Assembly: GCF_024713945.1 (NCBI RefSeq)
Contig: NC_134680.1
Span: forward strand, 6,197,501-6,261,500
Direction: 5' to 3'
DNA length: 64,000 bases
Source: Dermatophagoides farinae
Lineage: Eukaryota; Arthropoda; Arachnida; Sarcoptiformes; Pyroglyphidae
Position numbers and translations under genes: made by a program. The notes under the pieces were generated by a model. It was not told where the DNA came from and did not search any database. It worked only from the letters and a program-made list of their open reading frames with translations. Positions 12,001-24,800 of the stretch are shown piece by piece; position 1 is the stretch's first letter; every line of letters begins with the position of its first letter.

Positions 12001-14896
12001 TGAAATTTATTCATCATCATCGTCATCGTCATCATGAAAGATGCTTAAATATACACACACACACACACACACACCAATAGACGACCAGGAGAAATATTGC
12101 AAAAAAAAAAACAAATCGATAAAACAAACAAACAATCAATCAACCATTCAATTGAAAACTAAAATAAATCCGTTTCAAAACGAAACAACGACGACGAAAA
12201 AAAAATTCCGGATCGATTGGTCCAAAATCCAACCATTCAAATATCGATATATTCGAGTCACACCCACAAATAGTTGTTGGATAAATAAACAAATTAAACG
12301 CATACACTTATACACACCTGTATACCTTTGACAGGAAATGAAATCATCATCATCATCATCGTTATCATCACAATGAAATGATGACGATGCATGGATGGAT
12401 GGATTTTTTTTTGTTGTTGTAAACCCTCATTATTGTTGCATTATCATCATCATCCATAGAGATCGATGGACAATAAACACAAAAAACAACAACGAAAACA
12501 AAAACAAAACAAAAAAAAAATCATAACCAACTAGGAAGTATGAAAAAATTTTTTTTTTCATTTTGCTACCTGAAAATTTGTATTTATTTCAATGTGAATG
12601 AATATTGTCACACAAACACAAACATCTGTACCGTATTCACTCATTCACTCACTCACTCACTACCTACCTGCTGCCTGTCTGACTAAAAAATTCGTAGGTG
12701 TAATATAATAATATTTCACATTCCTTTTCGTCGAATCCGATTGTTTTTAGAAGAAAAAAAAATCTTATGATTTTTTTTTTGAAGGTTTGAGAATAAAAAC
12801 AAAATTCTCTTCCTTGAATGGTTTTTCTTTTGGATTTTGATTTTTTTTTTCTGTTTCATTGTTCTTTTTTTTCTCGTCGATGATGATGATGATTAAGGTT
12901 TAATTGTGACGACGAATTTTTTTTTGGATTTCAATGTTTCATTTCCATTCAAACAGCATGACAATGATTATTATTTGTGTGTGTGTGTGTCTGTGTTTGG
13001 ATTGTTTCGAGCAACAAAAAAAAAACTCAATTCATCATCAACATCGATACAGCTACTTTCCTGTTCCCGGATCGTAGGTGTAAATTTTGTTTCAAATTCA
13101 AATCATTGTATGGAAACCCTTCAACAGTAACAGTAGTAGTTAATAGTAGTTAATGACAATACCCAAGTGTAAAATGGCATTTCCGGTGGCAAAAAAAAAA
13201 CACTGATCAATGATCAACAACTTGTTTTTGGTCGAAATATAAATACAATACATATGTGTTAATGATAATGATGGTGATAAAAATTATCCATCATAATCAT
13301 CATTAGCAATTATCAATCGGTGGATAATTACCGGAAATTTTTTTTTATGTTGTAAAGTTTACAATGTAAACTTTACGCTGCTGTTGCTGCTGCCATTGCT
13401 ACAGGTGCTGCTAAACACAAGTAAAAAAAAAATTGGCCATATTACATAACCATTAGATCAGATCCAACAACAACAACAACAACAACAGCAAAAAGAGAAA
13501 AATAGGGGGCAGCAAATCAAAGTGATCGATAAAATAATAATAATTTGGAACGACGATCATCAATAAGAACAGAACAGAAAAACATGTTTTAAATGTGAAA
13601 TCAAATTGAGCAAAACAAAAAGAGAGAGACTTGACAACAACAACAACAATGATGATGATAACCTTATTGATGATGATGATGATGAAGACCTGTCAACCTT
13701 GAGTTTCCAAATAGTTTCTTGTTGTTGTTTCTAAGTAAGTAATAATAATAATAATAATAATAATTCTTTGGCAGCAAAAAAAAAAAAAATCAATCCCTTA
13801 GCATTATGAATATTTATATATATGTATACGACAACGATATATAATACGTATATGTAATAAATAAATACGTAGCACGTGCTTGCACGAGGAAAAAAAAATT
13901 TTTTTTTTTTATTTCAACTAAATGCCTAGCATACACTTATACACACTTGACAATCTCTATCGATATATAACATATAATAATAAGCATCACTTATAACAAC
14001 AAGTAGCAGCTTACACACACACACACACATAAAAAAGCCCAATGTCTATGTGATGATAAAAAAAAACAACAAGTCGACATTGCCAATCAATTTTTCATTC
14101 TCTGGACTAACTATATGGCCATCAAACACATGATCATCATCATACTCATCATGATGATGATGTTGTGATGCAATATGATTAATATAAACAAACAGATAAA
14201 CATAAATGCATCCATTTAGCCATGGATATCATGTGATAAATAAATATTTTTTTTTTTTTGTCACATGTACAAAATTGGAGCAAATTCGTGTGTATGCGTA
14301 TAGATTGCGTGTATTGTAGTCATTTACGCGGTTTTTTTGCGCATCACATCACATCACATCACATCAATTTTTTTTTTGAAGGATAAAAAAAGAACATTGA
14401 ATTTTGGCAATGATTCAAAATAGAAAAGGAAATTTTTGAAAATTCTTAAAGAATTTTCATTCATTAAATTCAAGGCAAAAAAAAAATAGATAAAGCCTTG
14501 AGAAAGAGAAAGGAAAAGAATCGTGTAGGTCAGTAGGTTAAGGTGAATTTTTACTTTTCCATAAAGAATTTCATTATTCTTACCAGATTTTCGTGGTGAA
14601 ATACCGCCTAAAACAAATACTTCGAATGGACAATCATCAAATTGTCCAACAACATCATCGACACCATAACGTTGTATAAGTACATCGACAAATGTTAATG
14701 TTGTACGACGATAACGATAATGATGATGACGTGAACGTGGAATTGATAATCCAGCATTCATTCTGCTATTGATTCGATGTTGTTGTTTTTGTTGTTGTTG
14801 TTGTTTCTGTTGTTCATTAGCAATATGAATCGATTGTGTTCCAGGTGTTGTCGTTGAACGACGTGAAGCAGTTGTTGTTGTTGTTGATGATGCCAT
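9073..14896 (-). CDS. TBCEL: Tubulin-specific chaperone cofactor E-like protein (TBCEL)
   Basis: Tubulin folding cofactor E-like protein, a cytosolic regulator of tubulin stability. Four exons: 14896-14584, 10539-9693, 9599-9375 and 9238-9073. Phases 1, 2 and 2 match at the three junctions, giving 516 residues. Exon 1 is Thr/Gln-rich, then gives FVDVLIQRYGVDDV, matching the TBCEL start where a CAP-Gly domain is absent; TBCE itself would carry CAP-Gly. Exon 2 holds the leucine-rich repeats (VEELDLASNNI, LRFINLSENDL, LVSLNISNWPI) and the cap HLIARLPRVTRLNGSDIS. Exons 3 and 4 form the ubiquitin-like domain, from PLAEVNLSPPK to YTYNVQDGDEFLIEMK. The N-terminal extension is about 50 residues longer than I recall for the human protein. 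The 4 kb first intron is unusual here, since most introns are under 150 nt. Exon 1 is tied to the rest by phase and by family similarity on both sides. Confidence 0.9.
11763..11826. repeat. Long imperfect inverted repeat (hairpin)
   Basis: The left arm reads ATATGTGTGTCACCTGGTAT; the right arm, reverse-complemented, reads ATATGTGTCACCTGTAT. They pair apart from two small bulges, with a loop of about 9 nt (CCATAATAA). A/T runs extend the stem on the outside. It lies inside TBCEL intron 1. Confidence 0.75.
13352..13376. repeat. 25-nt near-perfect palindrome
   Basis: Arms GTAAAGTTTACA and TGTAAACTTTAC are exact reverse complements separated by one A. Each arm is itself almost palindromic. It lies inside TBCEL intron 1. 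Confidence 0.85.
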
Positions 14897-16471
14897 GATT
14901 ATTCTTCAGGATCCAAAATTCCATTCGTATTGGATGGATTAATTTTTGTTGTTGTTTGATTATTATTGGACAAAATCACAAAAACCAGAAAACACGCAGA
15001 CACACACACACGAAAATGATGACTACGTCGTAAAAAAATCAAATGAAAAGAAATATTACGAAGCTGAATTGTCAAAAAAAAAAATCCACTCATTCAATTG
15101 AGTAATCACACACACACACACACACACACAACAAACAAACAAAAATTCACTCAAATCATGATGATATGGTGGAAATCATTTCCCATTGATTGAACTATTT
15201 GAATGTGAAAAGGGTTCAAAAACATGTTGAATTGAATTTTCATTTCAATTTCAATTTTTTTTTTTTTTGTTGTTGTTTTGTTTCAATCATCTGATCCACA
15301 TCAAACAAAAACAAAGAATTTCAATGATGAGAGAGTGAAAAAAATAATATTCTTTGAATGATGAAATGGACGAATCTTCTGTTCATATTTCTGTACTTGA
15401 GAAATCAAAAACACAGGATGAGTATAGATGACAATTCAATAGATTCCTTTGCGTGTATGTGTACATATTATATAAAAATGAATTCTGTAGATCAATTTAT
15501 ACCACTACTGCTACTACTAAAGTAGTTTCTGTGTAATAAAATTTCTATATAGAAAAATAAGAATGTAAAGGAATCAATCAATCAATAAATCAATCACAAA
15601 ACAAAAATGTAAATATTGGCGCTTTAAAAAAAAACGCACATCACACACAAGAAATAAAAACCGTTTGGATTTGGATATTTTTTTTTTAAATGGAAATTAA
15701 ATGGAAATATAAAAGTAAAACGCAAAAAAAACAAGTGGAAAAGTAGTTCTTTCGTTGTTGTTTCTTTCTCACTTTTTTTTTCATTTTAGTCTGTCTGTTT
15801 ATTTCTCTCTCTCTCTCAATGGTGTTGATTTTAATTCTCAATTTGTTCTATCTCTCTCTCTCTCTCTCTCTCTCCTTCTCTCCCCATATTTTATTATCCA
15901 TCTTGGTTCGTTCTCTCTCTCTATCTATGTCTCTTTTTACACTTGTTTTATCAACGCGCGCTAGCTTTTTTTTCGTTTTTTTTTGTTTTGTTTTGTTTTT
16001 TCTTTCGCTCCAATACTTGTATTGTAATAATAAATAGAAAAAAAACGTATATGCATCGTTCGTTGTTAAATTCTCATTCACAATGTATATATACGCAGTT
16101 TTTTTTTTGTCTATCAACAGAAAAAAAAACAGACAAACAATGCATACAACTGACTTTTCTGTTTTCTGTTTTTTTGTTTTGTTTTGTTCTCTATATTGGC
16201 ATCATCATCAGTGTGACATCATCATCATATATAAAATGATGATGATTGGCATTCATTTAAAGTGCGCATAATCCATTTTAAAAAAAATTCTGGTAGTGTG
16301 ATTATTAGACACTAGATGGCGCTTTGTTCATAATTTTTGAATATGAAATTTTTTTCCTTTTTCGGTTACCATTAGAAACACAATGATTAACCGAAAAAAA
16401 ACAAACAAAAACAAACAAACGGAAAAAAATTCACATAAGACACATCACATATTGATTGATTAATAATAATC
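14897..16471. other. Divergent intergenic region TBCEL / BBS5
   Basis: Separates the leftward TBCEL start from the rightward BBS5 start. It includes (CA)n at about 15108-15129, a (TC)n block at about 15850-15874 and T-rich tracts. The only distinctive element is a CTCF-like motif at 16310-16322. Confidence 0.6.
16310..16322 (+). promoter_or_regulatory. CTCF-like motif upstream of BBS5
   Basis: CACTAGATGGCGC agrees with the CTCF core (CCASYAGRKGGC and the insect AGATGGCGC form). It lies 150 nt before the BBS5 ATG, in a promoter position. A shorter relative, CATAGATGGCG, lies 145-155 nt before the EXOC7 start. Function is inferred from motif only. Confidence 0.4.
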
Positions 16472-17680
16472 ATGCAAAGACAAAGATTTGAATCATTATG
16501 GCAAGATCGTGATATACGTTTTGATGCACCATCATCAGAATTATCATATCGTAATGGTGAAAAATTGATTGAACAATGGCCAAAAGTTGAAGATACAAAA
16601 GGTAATACTGGTGAAATTGGCCGCTTAATGGTTACAAATCTTCGTCTTATATGGCAATCATTGAATAAACCACGTATTAATCTAAGTATTGGTCTTGGCT
16701 GTATTTCAACATTAACTAGTCGTATGATACATACAAAATTACGTGGTAAAAATGAATCATTATATATGATGACCAAAGTGAATGGTACACGTTATGAATT
16801 CATATTCATCAGTCTGGAACCAATACCTGGTGTATCGAAAGATATAATTGAAATGATTAGCCGTATATGTAAAGCATATGTACAGACAAAATTATTTCGT
16901 GATCTAAGACTTCGATCGGCAATAATGTCAATTGATCAAAAACAATTGAAAATGTTATCATCGGAACAGATTTATAATGTTATCAATGGTGTTTGGAATC
17001 TTTCATCTGACCAAGGAAATCTTGGCACAATGTATCTAACTAATATTCGTATTGTTTGGCATGCAAATATCAATGAATTATTCAATATATCATTACCATT
17101 CATTCAGATACGTAATATTAAAGTACGTGATTCAAAATTTGGTATTGCATTAGTTATTGAATCAAGTGAATTATCTGGTGGTTATGTTCTTGGTTTTCGT
17201 GTTGATCCTGTTGATAAATTAAATGCCGTATATGAAGAATTGAATAATTTGTACACGGTTCATGTGACAAATCCAGATTTTGGTGTACATCAAGCATTAA
17301 CAATGGCCGGAATGGATTTCAATGCAAACACTACCAACAATACAAATACTGCTGAAGAATTTGATGATCCAAATTCATTGATGTTTATGAATCGTGAAAA
17401 TGCAGGAAATTATCAAGAATTATTAGATGAAAATAATGCTGATGGTAATGATAGTGGACAAAACAATCGTGGTGGTGGCGGTGGTGGTGGTCATAGTGGA
17501 AACAATTATGATCCAGTTCTTGCATATCTAGCCGAAGGTGAATCATCAGAAAAACGTTCACATCAATGGACATATGATCCAACAATTGGTTTATCAATTG
17601 AAAATATTAAAGATGGTTTCACCATTGAATCATTATGGGAAGTAGTTGAAAATGTTAATTCAACATCAAAATCATCATAG
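16472..17680 (+). CDS. BBS5: Bardet-Biedl syndrome 5 protein homologue (BBSome subunit)
   Basis: BBS5, a phosphoinositide-binding subunit of the BBSome, which moves membrane proteins in and out of cilia. A single exon of 402 residues. The start FESLWQDRDIRFD and the two DM16/PH-like domains are clear. The first includes EDTKGNTGEIGRLMVTNLR (about residues 44-62). The second includes NGVWNLSSDQGNLGTMYLTN (about 171-190), IRDSKFG-like KVRDSKFGIALVIESS and GGYVLGFRVDPVDKL. The C-terminal third carries an Asn-rich and poly-Gly insertion (about residues 330-345) not typical of the family, before a conserved-looking tail. The ATG at 16472 fits the family start. It is intronless, unlike its neighbours. 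An AATAAA signal is at 17773-17778. In an arthropod the likely site of action is ciliated sensory neurons (inference). Confidence 0.95.
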   Translation: MQRQRFESLWQDRDIRFDAPSSELSYRNGEKLIEQWPKVEDTKGNTGEIGRLMVTNLRLIWQSLNKPRINLSIGLGCISTLTSRMIHTKLRGKNESLYMMTKVNGTRYEFIFISLEPIPGVSKDIIEMISRICKAYVQTKLFRDLRLRSAIMSIDQKQLKMLSSEQIYNVINGVWNLSSDQGNLGTMYLTNIRIVWHANINELFNISLPFIQIRNIKVRDSKFGIALVIESSELSGGYVLGFRVDPVDKLNAVYEELNNLYTVHVTNPDFGVHQALTMAGMDFNANTTNNTNTAEEFDDPNSLMFMNRENAGNYQELLDENNADGNDSGQNNRGGGGGGGHSGNNYDPVLAYLAEGESSEKRSHQWTYDPTIGLSIENIKDGFTIESLWEVVENVNSTSKSS

Positions 17681-17944
17681 AATTCGCAAATTTGAAAAAT
17701 AAAAATAAAAACAAAACCAAAAAAAAAAATAAAAAATAATTGTAATCAATGCCATCTTTTGATGGATTAAATAATAAATTCTTATTGAGTTTTGTTCTTC
17801 TGTTTATTTACACCCGAAAAAGAAACTGCGTTGTTTTTCTTTTGTTCGATTAATCATTTTAAATTTGAGCGTCATTTTCGTCGTTGTCGTCGTTTTTTTT
17901 TTTGGTAATTTAGATTCTCATTGAATCAATTCACTAGATAAAAT

Positions 17945-20085
17945 ATGGGTGCTCTATTGAGCGTCTGTGGAATGGGCCAGGTAATTTGTTCTTTTCTTTT
18001 TTTTTTCTTCAAATTTTAATTTTAATTTTTTTTTCCAAAAATTCTGATTGATCGAATTGAATTGAATCCAGTTGGCCTGTTGTGCTGCATCGACAGCATG
18101 TAGCTGTTTCAGTTGTATAACACCGGCAATTGGTGCAAGAATCATGTTATCATTCATGTTATTATTGGTAACAATAACTGGTTGGATTATGACACAACCA
18201 AATGTATCGGATTGGCTTGAATCAAAAGTACCGTTTTGTTGGACTAAAACACCATTGGTTGGTGATCATTTGGATACATTGAAAGATTTTTTCATCAATC
18301 GAGATGCTGCCAGTACTGTGGCACCGAAAAATAATATCTGTGAAGAAGTTACCGGATATTTGGCCGTTTATCGATTAATGTTTGCGACATTTATGTTTTT
18401 CATCATATTCGGTTTATTAATGATTCGTGTACGACGTTCAAGCGATCCAAGAGTTGCATTGCATCGAGGGTAATCGCATTGTTCGCTGTTTTTTTTTGTA
18501 TTCAATTTTTTTTAATCTTTCAAACAGATTTTGGCCCATCAAATTTATCATTCTGATTGCTGGAATTGTTGGTGCATTCTACATTCCAGGTGATAGTTCA
18601 TTTGGAACAGGTAAATTTTTTTTCAAGAGAAAAAAAATGACTTACTAATCTTGACTTTCTTTCCAAGTTTGGAAAAATTTCGGTTTCATTGGGTCATTTT
18701 TTTATCTATTGATACAAGTCTGTTTTCTCATATTGTTTGCTGATGAAGTAGCCGATGAATTAGTATCACGTATGGAAGATTCTGATAGTCGTGGACCATT
18801 ATGTCTTTTGGTGTCGATTAGTTTGGCTAATTATATTCTATCTGCTGTTGGCATCATATTGTTCTATGTTTATTATGGTGGCAGTGGTTGTAGTCTGCAT
18901 AAATTTTTAATCTCAATCAATATGATTATGATTGCCGGTCTATCATTGGTATCAATATTGCCTGCTGTACAAGAATGTAAGTACTGGAATTGATTTGAAT
19001 TTTTGCTGGTCAATCGATATATCACTATTTATCATTTTTTTTGTAGATAATCCAAAATCTGGTTTATTACAAGCATCAACATTATCACTATATTTAACGT
19101 ATCTAACATGGTCTGCATTGAATTCATCACCACAACATGAATGTAAACCAACATTTTGGACAGCCAGCTCTGGTTCAATGGATGGCCAATCATTTATTTC
19201 ATTATTAATTTGTTTTGTATGTGTCATTTATTCAAGTATACGTTTGACAACAAAATCCGGTATGGAACGTATTACCGGTGTTTCAAATGATGATAATGAA
19301 GCTGATGGCAGTGGTAAGTGGTTATTTTATTCTGAATTTACTCATTTTCCCATCCCATGATATTGCAATTTTTTTTTGCTTAATTTAACTGTAGTAGATC
19401 TTTGTATAGGATTCTTTTGAAATCAAAAAAAAAAAAAATATTTTTTCCCTTGAATCTGATTTTATATTTTTACCCTTTTTTTCATTGTTCAAATCCAAAA
19501 AAAAGTATCTTCAACCACACGATTGACTACTGGTGATTCAAGTTAGTATTTTTTTTTTTTTTTTTTTTGTTAATTAATTCACATTTATTGCAATCGCGTA
19601 TAGACAGATAGTTTGCATAAAATTAAAGTTTTGTTCGGTTGATTTTTTCCATTTCATTTGCTTTTCATCACTATATATGTACTGAAAATTTTAATTTTGA
19701 TTGATTGATTGATTTTTGGGTTTTTTCCCTTCTTTTGTTTTGTTGAAAACCAACAGGCAACTCTGCTGAAGATCAAGATAATTATTCCAATTGGCCAGCA
19801 TTCTATTGGATATTGGCATTAGGTACACTTTACCTAATGATGACCATTACCAATTGGTTTACGTAAGTTTTTTTTCTGTCATCATCTGGGTTTTTTTCAC
19901 CTTTTCAACTTTTTTTTCTATTACCAACCAACCCTATTTATAGACCACAAGAATCATATAAACATTTTGGTGAAAGTAGTAGTTCATTATGGATTAAAAT
20001 GATATCATCATGGTTTTCTGGACTCATCTATCTATGGGCATTGATTGCACCGGTTTTATTACACGAATATCGTGATTTTTCATAA
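17945..20085 (+). CDS. Serinc: Serine incorporator (SERINC/TMS family) multi-pass membrane protein
   Basis: Polytopic membrane protein of the serine incorporator family, linked to serine-derived lipids and membrane asymmetry. Seven exons: 17945-17980, 18072-18469, 18528-18610, 18668-18976, 19047-19313, 19757-19862 and 19944-20085. All are GT..AG with agreeing phase, giving 446 residues. The start MGALLSVCGMGQ and the Cys-rich LACCAASTACSCFSC are typical. Roughly ten to eleven hydrophobic helices follow. Family signatures include SSDPRVALHRGFWPIKF, LPAVQEYNPKSGLLQ and the final helix ending in HEYRDFS. The loop around GSGNSAEDQD is where family members vary. A possible 36-nt cassette exon (19506-19541) falls in this loop and would raise the length to 458. 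Polyadenylation signal AATAAA is at 20321-20326. Confidence 0.94.
19506..19541 (+). other. Candidate 36-nt cassette microexon of Serinc
   Basis: The segment lies between an AG (19504-19505) and GTTAGT (from 19542). It is exactly 12 codons long and enters and leaves in phase 1, so inclusion or skipping both keep the frame. It would add VSSTTRLTTGDS, a Ser/Thr-rich stretch, to the variable cytoplasmic loop. The polypyrimidine tract is weak because an A-run precedes the AG, so this is a candidate only. Confidence 0.4.
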
Positions 20086-20619
20086 AAAAAAACAACAACA
20101 AAAACTAGTCGAATAGTTTGGTTCATCATCATCATCTCATCATTATTATTTTTAAGCAGAATAACCATATGGAATTCATTTCATAAAATCATCATTTGGA
20201 TAATGATCATCTTCATCGTAGCGACAAAGGAAAACAATTCACATGATAATATTCACATGAATAATAATTTAATCGATGTACTCGTGTGTATCGAATGATT
20301 TAATGAACAATTTATCAATCAATAAATGACACCAATCAATCAATCACTTGAAAAATAATTTGTATTCAACGACAAATTATTGAAATTTTAGAAAAAAAAG
20401 GAAGTGATTTCATTTACATTGTATATAAAAAAAAACTTTTAAAAGTGAAAAAATTCATGAAATTTTTTCACTTTTCATTTCGAAACAACAACAATCAACC
20501 AATCATTTTGATTTGATTGAATTCAATTGTAGTGGACACACACACTTGACCTTCGGTTCAGACGATTACGATGTGAAAAAAAAATGAAGAAATATTCTGT
20601 TGGGAAAAAACATGAAAAA

Positions 20620-20652
<33 letters not shown>

Positions 20653-21003
20653 TTGAATGAGCCAAAAAGCTATAATGAATCCGGTTTCCGAAAAAAAAAT
20701 TTTTTTTTTTTGGTGATTAATTGAAAACACATTTGAATTCATTATGAATTGATTATTATTACAAGTAGATAGGTAGGTAGGTAGGTAAGCGAATTTTTTT
20801 TTCCGTGGCTATTTCATTATGATAATGATAATGTGGTAATTTGTTCAATGTCTATGAATATTGCATCAGATGTGAGTGAGAGAGAGAGAGAGAGAGAGAA
20901 AAAAAAAGATTCAATAATCATCATACGATTGATTTATTATGAACACGAGGCCAAAATTAAAAGTTGTAAATGATGATATTTCATTGTATTCGACAACGTT
21001 TTT

Positions 21004-21037
<34 letters not shown>

Positions 21038-21556
21038 CAATGTCAATGATAATCATCGTCGTCGTTGTTGTTGTTGTTGTCGTTGTCGTAAATCTTTCCG
21101 AAGGTATTTTCACACACACACACACACACAAAACTTAAATGGTGAAACAATCTTAATGGATTTTTTGATTCATTCTTCATCATTTTTTTTATATTTGCTT
21201 CTAATGAAGATTTCAATAATTATTCTATTGTGTATCTAAAGTACATAAATTGAGAGTCAATGAATGAATGAATGTAAAGAAATGGACAATCTTTAACAAA
21301 ACCAAATTTATTTTAATTTAGAAGTAAATGACAAAAAAAATTTGAAATTCTTTCAAATGAATGGATCTTACCAATATTTTTTTTCTGTCAATAATCGGAG
21401 GCGGTAACATCGTTGTTAATTTCTGTTGTTGTTGTTGTTGTTGTTGTTGTTTTTTGTTGAAACAAGTACGTCATTGATCGTCAATGACCATTCATTTTCA
21501 TTTTGATCTTCAGTGTGAATCGTCGTGCCATCACACATACACATTATCATCTAACA
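20086..21556. other. Intergenic region Serinc / FAS1 protein
   Basis: Contains the Serinc 3' UTR, poly-T at 20625-20650, (GA)n at about 20877-20899, and (TTG)n at about 21005-21034 and 21426-21450. Just before the FAS1 start, CTTCAG at 21508-21513 could be the acceptor of a 5' UTR intron. Confidence 0.5.
20625..20650. repeat. Poly-T tract of 26 nt
   Basis: Uninterrupted T run downstream of Serinc; no associated mobile-element structure seen. Confidence 0.9.
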
Positions 21557-21816
21557 ATGACCATATCAACATTAATATTATTGACGATTGTAACGTCATT
21601 GGTGAATGGTCAACAATCATCGGTCATTCGAGGTAATGGATGGATGGATGATGATGATGATGATCAAAGTTCGATTTCTGCTTTATTATTTTTTTTTACT
21701 AACATTGATGTTCATTTTTTTCTATTGATCAATTTTCTTTAACCAAATTTATTATTGTTTTTCCTTTGCAAATTGTGTGCCTGTGTGGATTTTATTGGCT
21801 TTCTCATTTAAATCAT

Positions 21817-21847
<31 letters not shown>

Positions 21848-24800
21848 CAAAAATAAAGTGCCCACAATTCGTGTGAATAGCCGTATTGTTTACAGGGATC
21901 ATGTGGTAACACCACCACCATCAACACAGCCAAAACCACCACGGGCTCCATATCTGATTCTATTACCCACTAATCGTCGAACATTTTTCAATAATCCATT
22001 CAATAATCCAACATATTGTATGTAATCATTCTGTGGCCTGTTTTCATTCTTTGTTCTTTGCATGTCAATGAAATTTGATTGATTTTTAATGATTTGAATA
22101 TATTGAATTATTGATAGATAACAATTATCGACCATCAATCGAAAATGCTGAAGAGAATATTCTACCTGGACCGGCTACAACGGAAAATTTTCATCCACCA
22201 ATAAATGATAATGATGATGAATCGACGGAAAAAACTGGTTCACCATTTGATTTTCTTAACGATGTACTGGATGAAGAACATGATTTGAATAATGCCAAAG
22301 CTGCATTGGATAGCCCCAATACTCGTGATGTTATTAATCAAAATGGTAAACAAAAATGATGATAATGATTTTTAGCTTGAATGATCGAACGATTTTGTAT
22401 TCGAAAATACAGGACCAAACATGACTATATTTGCTCCAACTGATGATGCATTTAATAATTCACCAAAAGATTGGTCGGAAGAGGATAAGAAAAAATTTCT
22501 CGATAATCATGCTATTGTTGGTCAACGTGTACCGATTTATCGATCAAATAATGGTCCAGATGAACCATCACATAAAGAAGATCGGCCAAATGTATTGAAA
22601 CCAAATCTTCATATGGGTTCCAGCCCATTAGTACATAAAGTGGATCGATTACAAAATGAACCAATCAGTCCGATGACAATAATGTCTATGCAGCCAATTC
22701 TATCGACAATATCACGATTAGTTAAATTTGCACAAATGGAACCAAAATTACGTGAATCCGGTACATTTTTCTGTCCATTTGATAATCCAATCACAAGAAA
22801 TATTGCACGTAATGCTAATCCAAAAAATATGAAACAAGTTCAAGGTCAGTATTTAAATTACATACCAAAATAATAATGTGATACGATTTTTTTTCTGTGA
22901 ATTTAGAATTTCTATCTGACCACATGGTACCAGGTAATCAACAACAACAACAAGGTTGTCGTCGTGGTATGAGAAATTTAAATGGCAATTCGATTGATTG
23001 TGAAGAAACAGATCGTACAATTCGAATTAATCAGAAAGAATTCCCAAAACGGCAAATCAAAACACCATTGGGTATTATTTTCATTATTGATGATATTATT
23101 TTCGATAATGCACCATATATGGATAGATTGTTGCCCCGGCAACCACCGATATATGTGCCACGAATATTCATTACATTAAGGCTTGTACCAGCACATTTAT
23201 TCAATGATAAAAATCAATCATCACCATTAATCGGTAATGCTGATGGTAATGATTCGGAAATATCGGAAGATCAACATGTTCGTCTTGAAAGACAAAATCG
23301 TTTACCACCACCAGCACAGGTATTACGACAAGCTAAAAATCGTCGCCCACAACAATCTAATGGTTTTCCACAACGATATCAACAAGGTTTCGATGAACCA
23401 TTACAACAAGAACAACAGAAAATAGAGGATATACCGGATGAAGACGAGTATCGACCATTACCACAATCACCTAGGAAAACCAAACCAAAATCAAATGGAA
23501 ATGGTGCGAAAAAAACACCGAAACCAAAAAAACCAACTGCTCAAGAAGAAGAATCTGAAGATCAAGATCAATCGGATCAAAAACCTCAGCAACAATATCC
23601 GAAAAAGGGTAAAAAACCAAATGGACGAGGTAAAGGACAAAAATCACCTGCTCAAAATAAACCAAAACCAAAAGAAGATGATCAGCCACAAGATCCACAA
23701 CAGGCGATTGATGATGACGAACCGGAAGATGATTCTGACCAAAATGCTCCACAACAATCAAGTGAAGATGATGAAGAAAAGCCCGAAGATGTAGGAAAAT
23801 CCAATGATGAAGATGAACCAAAGGAAGATGAACCAAAAGATGACGATGAACCAAAAGACGAAGACGAACCAAAAGATGAAGACGAACCAAAAGATGACGC
23901 TGAACCAAAGGAAGATGAACCAAAGGAAGATGAACCAAAAGATGAAGACGAACCAAAAGATGACGATGAACCAAAGGAAGATGAACCGAAAGAAGATGAA
24001 CCGAAAGATGAAGATGAACCGAAAGAAGATGAACCAAAAGATGAAGACGAACCAAAAGATGATGAGCCAAAAGACGAAGATGAACCAAAGGAAGATGAAC
24101 CGAAAGATGAAGAGGAACCGAAAGATGAAGAGGAACCGAAAGATGAAGAGGAACCAAAAGATGACGATGAACCAAAGGAAGATGAACCGAAAGATGAAGA
24201 GGAACCAAAAGAAGATGAACCAAAAAATGAAGACGAACCAAAAGATGATGAGCCAAAAGACGAAGATGAACCAAAGGAAGATGAACCGAAAGATGAAGAC
24301 GAACCAAAAGATGAAGATGAGGAAAAACCCGAGGATGTTGGAAAATCAAATGATGAAGATGCACCAGAAGAAGAGCCACAACAAGAAGAATCTGGTGATG
24401 AAGAACCAGAACCACAACAGCAACAACAGCCAGATGCAGATGATTTTGATTCACAACCTCAACAGCAACAACAAAAACAGGAAGAAATACCTGATGAAGA
24501 TGATTCATTTGGTGAATCACAGCAACAACAACCTCCACAACCCCCACCAACAAAAAGCAAAAAACCAAAATCAAAATCTCCAGCAAAAAAAGGTAAACAA
24601 CCAAAACAACAACCAGAAGATTCAGACAATAGTGCACAGCAAGCACCGGCCAAGAAAAAGAACGGTAAACCAAACGGAAATGGAAGACCAAAATCTCCAG
24701 CTGCAGCTGGACGACGACCACAACCACAACCACAACAAGAACAGGAACAAGAATCACCGAATGATTATCCATTGGAACAACAACGTGATTCAGAAGATCC

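Larger units (their letters stand above)
10540..14583 (-). other. Large first intron of TBCEL
   Basis: Four kilobases without another supportable gene. It holds (GAT)n, (CA)n and (CAA)n tracts, a near-perfect inverted repeat at 11763-11826, and a palindrome at 13352-13376. The intron opens with GTAAG at 14583 and ends with TAG before 10539. Confidence 0.7.
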
